Assembly: GCA_037783545.1 (NCBI GenBank)
Contig: JBBELK010000454.1
Coordinates: 3,224,001-3,288,000, forward strand
Direction: 5' to 3'
DNA from: Henricia sp. BOLD:AAB3569
Lineage: Eukaryota > Echinodermata > Asteroidea > Spinulosida > Echinasteridae
DNA length: 64,000 nucleotides
Numbering within the stretch: the stretch's first letter is position 1; each line of letters opens with the position of its first letter. The position numbers were made by a program, and so were the translations under genes. The notes under the pieces are model-generated. The model was not told the DNA's origin, searched no databases, and was given only the letters and a program-made list of their open reading frames with translations. Shown here one piece after another: positions 57,101-64,000 of this stretch.

Positions 57101-58257
57101 TGATCCAAACTGATGCATCTTATTATTATTATTATTATTTATTCGGCCTTCAACAACAAGGTACAAAATACAATCATACAACATACAATTCCAAAATAAA
57201 CTAAACAAAACAACCCTATCCAAGTTGGCCTGGACTGACAAAAGTATAATAAAACACTTTGACTCGAAAGCCTGCCAATCCTAACTTGAAGAGGTAACAC
57301 ACAGAATAGAAGTACATGTATATAACTTAAAATTATTTATATATAAATGCATAAAATATATATTTGATAAATTTAACTCAGAAAATACAGTGAGGAAAGA
57401 ACACTAATATTTATATAATACATTGACGAAATATTGGATGAAGGATGAACGACAGCAAATCATAATGGGAAAAAATATATGTATTTATAAATATATATAA
57501 ATAAATAAGTAAATAAATAAAATAAAATAGCAAGTGGCAGAAATTACTTCAAACTGAAAAAGTGCACAAAGATGACTACAAATGGGGTAACTAAATCCTT
57601 CTTTCGGTAAGAGTAGAAAAAAAATGTATTAAAAATGAAACAGACCCACAAAACATGTACAAAAACTCTTGGAGTAAAAGCACAAATTAAAACCACAGGA
57701 CGCTAACCCCACCCCTTCCAAAATCCCCTCCCCCTTCCAAAATGCCCTCCCCCTCCCCCTCCCCCTTCCAAATTCCCCCACCCGGAGTCCAAACTAAATG
57801 TCTGCAAGAAATAGCACAAAACAAACGAACAAATAAACACCACAAACAAACACCACAAACAAAAAAACACCACAAACAAACACCACAAAAAAAAAAAAAC
57901 CACAAACAACACAAACATGTAGAATTAACTACCAAATGAATTTTAAAAATGTCCCAATAAATTTTAAAATGGAAAATGCATAATCTAACGGGTTTCTAGC
58001 AAAAATGTTGGGGTGGGGTGGAGAGGCGGGGTTGGGGCCAGGGAGGGGGATTTCTTAATTTATTTCATGCCTGTTAGACAAACAACCAAAACGAAATAAA
58101 AATATTTTGTTCCAGGAAAATGCTCGAAGCCCTCGAGATGGATTTCGACGGTCGGCCGCACAGAGGCCGTGACGACGCCATAAACATCGCTAATATCGCC
58201 ATCAGACTTATGCAAGACGGATGCGAATTGGAAGTCAACGACTCGTTGACACAGTGA
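50830..58257 (+). CDS. ERI1: 3'-5' exoribonuclease 1 (ERI1), gene span
   Basis: Certain exons are 52482-52630, 53387-53603, 53732-53815, 55040-55149, 56463-56597 and 58116-58257 (278 codons in phase). Exon 50830-51141 is a proposed 5' exon. Known role: a DEDDh exonuclease that trims histone mRNA 3' ends and 5.8S rRNA and degrades siRNA. Seen in the sequence: a SAP-type domain (LSNPIYRAISRKNGEINRMN, ILKARLKSYYKNHL) for RNA stem-loop binding, then the nuclease domain with VIDFEATCEE (two acidic residues), IIEFPIVLVNT, QVDKADTFP, VTDGPWDM (third acidic residue), QWINLCKTFSNFYK and DGRPHRGRDD (catalytic His and last Asp). All DEDDh residues are present. It ends soon after LMQDGCELEVN with a C-terminus shorter than the vertebrate one. 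Confidence 0.95.
51273..51909. mobile_element. hAT-like element with 16-bp tandem repeat TIRs, copy 2
   Basis: Exact 8-base duplication TATGATAG at 51265-51272 and 51910-51917. Ends are GGAGTCAGGTCAAGTCGACC and, inverted, GGATGTCAGTCAAGTCGACC. The left arm has ACCAACTCGACCGCGA units to about 51405. The right arm has the inverse GTCGAGTTGGT units from about 51797. The interior 51590-51780 is unusually GC-rich (GCCGACAG and CGGCCC words) and has no transposase. Confidence 0.82.
52253..52359. repeat. 107-bp inverted repeat
   Basis: TTGCGCACACTTATCCGCAC mirrors GTGCGGATAAGTGTGCGCAA, with GCACTG and GTACGTC inner matches. Confidence 0.8.
52482..52630 (+). CDS. ERI1: ERI1 exon 2 (SAP domain start)
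   Basis: Acceptor TTTATACAG. Encodes NSCLTYPDTKYVKDLSNPIY and on to SRLKMET plus two bases, phase 0 at the start. Donor CG|GTGAGT. Confidence 0.95.
53030..53235 (+). repeat. Dispersed retroposon-like repeat fragment
   Basis: Contains GTGCCTTGCCCAAGGGCAC, GGGAATCGAACCCATGACC and CCAAACCGCTCGG, related to family F. Confidence 0.6.
53387..53603 (+). CDS. ERI1: ERI1 exon 3 (nuclease motif I)
   Basis: Encodes GISEILKARLKSYYKNHL, then YLCVIDFEATCEEPTPVDYI and QEIIEFPIVLVNTKTMEI. Donor ATT|GTGAGT. Confidence 0.96.
53732..53815 (+). CDS. ERI1: ERI1 exon 4
   Basis: 28 codons: DDSFNSFIKPLLNPRLSKFC and QQLTSITQ. Donor CAG|GTACTA. Confidence 0.95.
53837..54156. mobile_element. PIF/Harbinger-like MITE with TAA duplication
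   Basis: TAA on both sides (53834-53836, 54157-54159). Inverse termini of about 35-40 bases: GGCCAAACAAAATAAATGGT, GCGTTTACGGTAAC. Duplication TWA and GGC-type ends fit PIF/Harbinger. No ORF is present. Confidence 0.8.
54220..54443. mobile_element. CAGGGG-ended palindromic MITE
   Basis: CAGGGGTCACCGATAAGAAC mirrors the right end (GTGGTATCCCCTG). Inner arms GGTGTAGGTCCTGTCG and AGACTTATTTCAAGT are also inverse. Confidence 0.78.
54750..54914. mobile_element. CTGCAGCCGATTTCACG MITE, copy 2
   Basis: Sister of 36232-36373, with CAGCCGATTTCACGAA and TTCGTGAAATCGGCTGCAG ends. Confidence 0.78.
55040..55149 (+). CDS. ERI1: ERI1 exon 5 (nuclease motif II)
   Basis: RQVDKADTFPLVLSQVHQWM and on to FIIVTD. 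Donor GG|GTGAGG. Confidence 0.95.
55205..55520 (+). repeat. Family F repeat copy
   Basis: Shares ATCGGGGAATCCC, AATGCTCTGGCATC, GTGCCTTGCTCAAGAGCAC and TATCGAACCCGCAAC with other copies. Confidence 0.65.
55703..56136. mobile_element. GGCCTTTTTCCAAATCTCG-ended MITE
   Basis: Exact inverse termini of 19 bases, with GGCTTCG/CGAAGCC-type simple repeats inside both arms. Confidence 0.8.
56219..56416. mobile_element. AGTTGTCAACATTTTC MITE, copy 1
   Basis: AGTTGTCAACATTTTCATGG plus TTCTACA mirrors TGTAGAACCGTGAAAATG plus TTGACAACT, 198 bases. Confidence 0.82.
56463..56597 (+). CDS. ERI1: ERI1 exon 6
   Basis: PWDMNMYLNVQCKLSQVPYP and on through NFYKTRRMCL. Acceptor TTTTTCCAG, donor AG|GTAAGA. Confidence 0.95.
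56598..58115. other. ERI1 intron 6
   Basis: Contains a reverse family A copy (about 56664-57005), an (ATT)n tract at 57120-57137, AT-rich DNA and a CCCTCCCC tract near 57705-57780 followed by ACAAACACC-type repeats. No other gene is seen. Confidence 0.7.
58116..58257 (+). CDS. ERI1: ERI1 exon 7 (nuclease motif III and stop)
   Basis: KMLEALEMDFDGRPHRGRDD carries the catalytic His and Asp. Ends ELEVNDSLTQ and TGA at 58255-58257. Confidence 0.96.
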
Positions 58258-58329
58258 ACTTGATGCATATTACCTGTGCTTCGTGGGTTCAAAACCGGGC
58301 CTGCTCACATCCATGGTGTGTGTGCCCTT

Positions 58330-58551
58330 CTCCACCCAGGAGCAATTGGGCACCTGTGAGGGCAGTGAAAGGTGTGTTTGATTAGCTCGTGAGCGCCTAA
58401 CGGGTTGCTGGGGCTGCGTACTTCCGAGGGAGTTGAGAAGGCTTAAATATAGAATGTTATCCAGAGCCCAATGACCAAGGGTAATAATGTAAGAGCGCCT
58501 TGAGCATGGATACGTGCGCCATATAAATTGGAACATTATTATTATATTATT
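58330..58551 (+). mobile_element. SINE/LINE-tail-like repeat, second copy
   Basis: CTCCACCCAGGAGCAATTGGG to CGCCATATAAATTGG and ATTATTATT. Matches 6236-6497 in order. It lies just after the ERI1 stop, so it may be part of the 3' UTR. Confidence 0.6.
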
Positions 58552-58700
58552 CCTGAATTTTCCAATAGCTTTGACCACAGTAATGGAAACTGCACTGCAA
58601 GAAACCAGACTTCAGTCCAAAAATGTGTCAAGATTAGTACATTTTCCTGTACTCGACAAAAAAAAGAAACGCTAATTTTTGCAACTTTGGGGTCTTCCAT

Positions 58701-59244
58701 AGTTATCAACATTTTCACGGTTCTATAAAGCATATCGGGAGGGGGAGGGGGAGGGGAGGTGGTCAAGGGCCACGTAGGACTTTACTTGAAGTGTAAAATG
58801 CCGACATTTTTATTATTTTTTTTATTAATGGGTTTAATGAACTTAAATTCGCAGCCCGTAGGCTGAATTGCATGAAGCTTACAAGTGTCTTCCACCAAAA
58901 CATCTAGATACATAGGTGGGTGGTGCCGTTGGCAGCCATCGGCCAGAGACACCGAGGAATCCCCCAACTCTTCACCAAAGAATGCTCTGGGATCTCTCAA
59001 GTGCGTTACACAACACACTGGACCAACGGCTTTACAATGTACAGTGTGTTTAAGTGCCTTGCTCAAGGGCACGGGTATCCTAGCCGAGTATCGAACCCCA
59101 AGTCGATGATCTAAACCACTCGGCAATGGTACCCCACGATACCCCACATTTCATGGTACTGACAGAAAAATGTTGATATGTAGTAATTCTTGGGGAGGGA
59201 GGGGGGGTCTTGAAAAATACTACTCTCTGTAGAACTGTTAACGG
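58701..59244. mobile_element. AGTTGTCAACATTTTC MITE, copy 2, split by a family F repeat
   Basis: AGTTATCAACATTTTCACGG at the left pairs with TAGAACTGTTAACGG at the right. A family F repeat (about 58818-59140) interrupts it. Confidence 0.65.
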
Positions 59245-59612
59245 CCCCTTAAATATTGATATGCTAACCAAAATTGGACGGGGGTTGGTTTACAAAAGTA
59301 TTTTCCTTTATACCACATCTGTTTAGAAAATTAACTTTAGACAGGTTTTTATTGAGGAAACAGAGTTTCACCCAGTTTTTCAGGTTTGATGTACATTTTT
59401 TAAATTGTAATTTATAATTACCAAACAGTGCTGTGACAGTTCTCTTATTAAGTGTTGCTGTTTTGTGTGCATACAAAAAAATACAAGTGAGCTATTTATG
59501 TAGCTTTTGAGAAAGAATTTAGTATATTTCCATTTCAAAATTAATGCATTGAAGTTCGTTTGTCAAGATTATTGCTTGAACTTCGTGTCTAAATTTGCAT
59601 ATAAAAATGTTT

Positions 59613-60043
59613 GGAAACTCGAGTTTGACCAACGATTTATCTCGTTAACAAATCATTTTCCTTGAAAAGCCCTGTTATTCTTCTTTACAATGATGTTCCA
59701 TTTGTATATGATTAAGCAATTGGGAGATGTGCAGCACAGCTGAATATGGCGGTGGGTGTAAAGGGAAATGTAACAAAATGCATTGCTTTTGTCATACAGT
59801 GCTTTTCCTTTTGCTTGGAGGATGGGAATGTGTCAATACACTTTTTTGACAATAGCAATGCATTGTGTGACATTTCACTTTACACCTGCCCCGTATTCAG
59901 CTATGCTGCACATCGCTCAATTGCTTAATCATAACAAATGACACATCATTGTAAAGAGGAATAACAGGGCTTTCTAATGATACCAAATTCAGGGAAAATG
60001 ATTTGGTATCGGGAGAGAAATCGTTGGTTAAACTTGAGTTTCG
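59613..60043. repeat. Long inverted repeat, ~210-base arms
   Basis: Left segments GACCAACGATTTATCTCG, AAGCCCTGTTATTC, TTAAGCAATTGGGAGATGTG and TTACACCC-like order are mirrored at the right in exact reverse order (ATTGCTTAATCAT, AATAACAGGGCTT, AAATCGTTGGTTAAAC). Centre is near 59828. No ORF is present. Confidence 0.8.
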
Positions 60044-60557
60044 AACTGTTTTGAGGAGTTTATTATTGGTCAATAACCTACATTTATATTTAAAGCGGAA
60101 TATCAGATGAACTTGAAGGCCCAATATATCATTTGCAAGATAAAACGTTTTGTGGATTTCTGGGGAAAATGGCATAACTTATCTGAAAAGAATTTTGGTA
60201 AACTAGACTGCATTTCAGCTACATCATGTGTAGATGCATCAATGCTTCAGAAAACCTTCAAAATCCATGCATGGTTTTTATGTTATTGTAAGTGAATGAT
60301 AAAAAAAAATGTGTGCGCAAACATTTTTAAAAACCACCTTTAATTGTTAAGTTCGCATGTGGTGTTTGTTACCGTTGCTACTCTGAACAACGTTTTTCGT
60401 GTCAACTCATGCAGTTAAATTTTGGGTCGTTACATATGATATAACTGGCATTTAATGCGTGGTTGCAATATGTTGTGGACTGAATGTGTATATACATGTA
60501 CTTATTAGCGTGTTTCTACTACGTACATCAGCATTAAATGGGTTTTAGAAATTGTCT

Positions 60558-61084
60558 TTAAAGACGCAGGCTCGTCAATGCTCGACAGACAAAATCGTGC
60601 CATGAATTTCACCGCGCTCCATAGTTACACCTTGCCCTGGCAGCCGCTCTTATGGTCCCAGAGGGTATAGGGCCATGCTGCAGGCTAATATCCTCGTCCA
60701 TTCTGCAAATAGGGTGTGTATCTTTTCGAAATCAAATATTTATCACAGAAAACACACCCATTGTGAATTCATGACATTTAGTTTCAGCCATATTCACATT
60801 ATATTACAGATATGGTCACATTTGCTTCAAGAAGGTGTCATATAGATGGTTGAATTGACCGTATATGGGAACTGGTACAAACGACACACAACAACACATA
60901 ACTAAGCGCGCGTGATTCGCTTAGCCAAGCAACGCATAAACACACTGTGGCGAGCTCGCATAAATAATGAGCCTCCACCCTCTCGGATTGTAAGAGCAGC
61001 TGCCCTACTCGGGCAAGGTATGGAGTGCGGTGAAATTCGTGGCACGACTTTGTTCGTGGTGTATTGATGAGCCTGCATCTTTAA
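60558..61084. mobile_element. Longer family C element
   Basis: TTAAAGACGCAGGCTCGTC and GATGAGCCTGCATCTTTAA ends with inner AAAATCGTGCCATGAATTTC against GAAATTCGTGGCACGACTTT. The 527 bases include about 380 not present in the short copies, so this may be closer to the parent element. Confidence 0.65.
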
Positions 61085-64000
61085 CCGTTATCTTTGCTCT
61101 TCCTACTGCATACAAAATATTGTTATTTGGTTTCCAAAAAGATAATTCTGTTCAGTGGAAACACGCCCTAGGAATAACTTTCAGAGATGTTTTACTGCAA
61201 AAAAAAATTGACAAGAAATTAAAAAGTTGTTTGTGTTTCTCTTTCTTTTTACATAATTTTTTAGCAAAAAAAACCCTAAACATTTATGAAAGCTTTTGGG
61301 ATGTCGAGGTCTTTTCACTCTTTCAATACGTGCCTTTACGGTTTCCTGTGCACAGTCGGCACACAGTGTATGATGAAACGGAAATCTAGTACACCGCACA
61401 GGAGCGTTAAAGGGCATGATGTGCTAAACAACTTTTTGCCTATTCTTTGCTTCATATGATGGATTACTTGTTCAGCAAGACATGCTATTGTTCATTTGGA
61501 TGTAAAATCAATAAAGGGTAGCCTTTTTCAACTTTGAAGATTTCATTGCAATAAACCACAAACAGAGGGCGCTGTTTGGAGTGCATCACGTAAGGAAGAC
61601 AGAAGGGAAAAGTTAAGAAAAAACATAAGACTTCAAGTTGGACTTGTGGCAAATTGCTGCAGTTTTCTCCCCAGTTTCATCATGGCTTACAACAGGAAAC
61701 ATGTAGAACAAACTCAAACAGTCATGGATTACAAAAGTTCCAGGACGTTTGAGAAAAATGTGGAATCTTTTGTGCACAGTTGAATGTGATTTTCCCGTGT
61801 TTGCCTCTTGTGACATCGTGACCTTGGTCATGAGTATGCATATTGCATTAGCATAAAAACTAAACACCTTTGTTTTAACCCCCAAAACAAGCTCCGAATG
61901 TAACTGAGTATATTGGTTTTACAGCATAGATTTAATTGATAAAAATCCCAAATAAGAGGCCCTTTAAGTTTGATCGTATACAAACGAATTGGATCTCGCA
62001 GGAGAGTGGAGCAAATTTGTGTTTTTGTTACCTAGGGTCAATTTCACAAAGGTGTGTAAAAGATGGCTGAGGAAAGATGGCGTTTTTCCGCTCTGGGACG
62101 GCTTGCTCCACACTTTGGGTGTAATCGATATTCGAATTACTACTTTGTTTATTTGGACATATTGGAAAGTGTGGAGCAAGCCATGTAAGTCTCGTTTCGC
62201 TCAGCTGGTAGAGCACTTGTACCCGGTGTGTCAGAGGTCTTAAGGGAAAACCTGAGGGAGTATACCACTGTGCCTCATAGCTCAGCTAGTAGAGCATCGC
62301 CTGGTGTGTCGGAGATCTTGGGGAAAACCTGAGGGAATATACCACTGTGCTTCATAGCTCAGCTGGTAGAGCAACTGCCTGTTGTGTCAGAAGTCTCAGG
62401 TTTAAATCCAAATGAGGAACGTGATTTATTGTTTCTTGTTTACAAAAAAAGGCCTCTAGTTCGTCAGTTTTGCAATGGTATAAGTGAAAAGAAATGTCCT
62501 TAAAAGGATTTTGACTGCCTCCATGTGTGTACCGGTATATTACTATTGTCGCTGCAGGCTCAGGTTTGACTTCACACGTCACGCTTTGAAAGTTTAATCA
62601 TTTTGGGAAAGTTGGAGCGGAAAGTCGGCCCTATTCACTTATACCTTGAGGGACTTTTTCAAGTCTAATCTGGATTTCAACAACGCCCTCAACGTCATGA
62701 GCCCGCCAAGTTTTGAAGAAAGGCGTGATAGATTTTTTAAATACGAAAAAAAACCGAAAAAGCGTAATAATGTGCATTTTCCCGGACTTTCTACTGCTTG
62801 ACGACTGCATGCTCAATAGCAAAACAAGGTGAGAGTAAATACAAATTTTCATTGCAAACCGTTCGTTTCGTTGCAAACCGTTCAAACCGATGCCCAGGCT
62901 GAGGCTGAGCATGGCTGAGGCTGAGGCTGAGTGATGTCCGACGCGACGGACGTACGGGACGTCGAGTTGTCTCGACATATAGACTTGTGAACAGGGCGTC
63001 GTATCCTCCGCCCTGCTGGTGCCGTTTCCAACCTTAAATCTGTGGCAAACTCACGCAAATGAAATTTTTCCCTTGACTCTGATATTTGCTCAAAAGGTGC
63101 ACTCGCCCCAATGTTAGAATATTCCGAATGTCTAGGTCTAGTTTCGGTAAAGTCGTGGGGCAAAATTTAGATCCTCCGTGAAAATGCACGTGTGCGAGAG
63201 CAGAAAAGTCAACACAAGATAGACCGGTTTCCTGTCCTCATATTTACTTCCCCTTTTTTTCGTATACATTGAACAAAGATTTTAAGGAAATTACCTCCTG
63301 GAATTTAACACATAATGTAATTTTAAGATATACTTCCCACTTGCACTTTTGTCGCAAATGTTGCTTTTCTGTAGAAAAATCACGTTTTCTTCCTCAAAAA
63401 TTGCCTTCAGTTAGTGCACAAGATAACCATTCACGCGCGCGCGCAGTGCCCTCTGTTGTCGCGCTTACGCACAGACCGCTCGCCACGTCATTTTGTGCAT
63501 TACTTTATGCAGTAATTTTATCATTTATTTATCTCAGAAATGCAACATTTGCGACGGAAGTGTCAGTGGGAAGTCTTAGAATTTAATAAGCTATCGATTC
63601 CAACATATAAATTTACCAAAATCCGTGTTAAATGTATATGAAAAAAATACCTCGTACGCGTATACGACGTATAGACGTTTTTGATTGAAAAACGGCAATG
63701 TAAGTAGGCCTAGTTCTTTTTTGTTTGTTTTCCAATCAAGGATATATAAAAACCAATGCAGGACACAACCAGCAGTAGAGGCGCACGTCCAAAAATGGGG
63801 ACATCCCTGAATTCGAGGACTAGCTATCTCCTTTTATGGGGACAACTGACATGGAACTGTCCTGCCTTTCCAAGACTGTCCGAGTTTTGGGGGACAGTCG
63901 TACCGTGACGCAATCTGATTAATGCAGCATGCCAAACAGAATGTATTGTAAACATAACCAGTATCAATTCATGTAGTCAGTGAGCTTTCCTTTCATAAAG
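61085..64000. other. Right flank, no gene supported
   Basis: Holds an inverted segment at 62004-62186 (GTGGAGCAAATTTG and TGTGGAGCAAGCC), a short tRNA-like array (62193-62405), CTGAGG repeats near 62895-62935 and a diverged relative of the 4366/4616 duplication near 63262-63550. Open frames here lack family resemblance. Confidence 0.55.
62193..62405 (+). repeat. Short array of tRNA-like modules (3 units)
   Basis: Three TTCGCTCAGCTGGTAGAGCA / CATAGCTCAGCTAGTAGAGC-type units spaced about 76-80 bases, joined by GGGAAAACCTGAGGGA. Only the last has a B-box-like GGTTTAAATCC. Same design as 18279-18922. Confidence 0.8.

Noticed and set aside
62631..63163. Minus-strand frames near the right end as a gene
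   Set aside because: They rely on a CTGAGG simple repeat (62895-62935), with no recognisable domain and no consistent splice partners.

Overview
This is a gene-sparse, AT-rich, repeat-laden piece of an animal nuclear genome. It holds three complete, intron-containing, conserved single-copy genes whose introns all follow GT-AG: fucose mutarotase (FUOM, + strand, 3759-32512, 6 exons, 152 aa), syntaxin-18 (STX18, - strand, 37860-49780, 11 exons, 318 aa) and 3'-5' exoribonuclease 1 (ERI1, + strand, ~50830/52482-58257, 6 certain exons plus one proposed 5' exon). I assembled each gene by joining exons whose phases match and whose peptides follow the family order. All three also occur in vertebrates. 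Six vertebrate-type telomere repeats (TAACCC) and the very frequent TACATGTA-like words suggest a marine invertebrate, perhaps an echinoderm. That taxonomic guess is weak and is inference only.

Layout: 1-3758 is repeat-rich flank. 3759-32512 is FUOM, where 459 coding bases are spread over about 28.8 kb. Its third intron (14 kb) carries a large 28-bp satellite enclosed in what looks like a hAT-type transposon, a tandem array of tRNA-like modules, and an interstitial telomere-like tract. 32.9-37.8 kb is intergenic and contains a tRNA-derived SINE and a MITE-like repeat. 37860-49780 is STX18 on the minus strand. 49781-50829 is the head-to-head STX18/ERI1 interval, occupied largely by a transposon whose terminal inverted repeats are 16-bp tandem arrays. 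A second element of the same design sits in the proposed first ERI1 intron. 58258-64000 is repeat-rich and contains no gene I can support.

The three genes do not form a pathway. FUOM interconverts the anomers of L-fucose, STX18 is an ER SNARE, and ERI1 trims histone mRNA and 5.8S rRNA 3' ends and degrades siRNA. The unusual content is in the non-coding DNA. There are at least three non-autonomous hAT-like elements bounded by 8-bp target duplications (two exact, one 7/8) whose interiors or ends have become satellites, many families of palindromic MITEs (several nested, one with an internal empty-site control), and tRNA-like tandem arrays. No protein-coding transposase, reverse transcriptase, functional tRNA, rRNA or CRISPR array was found.
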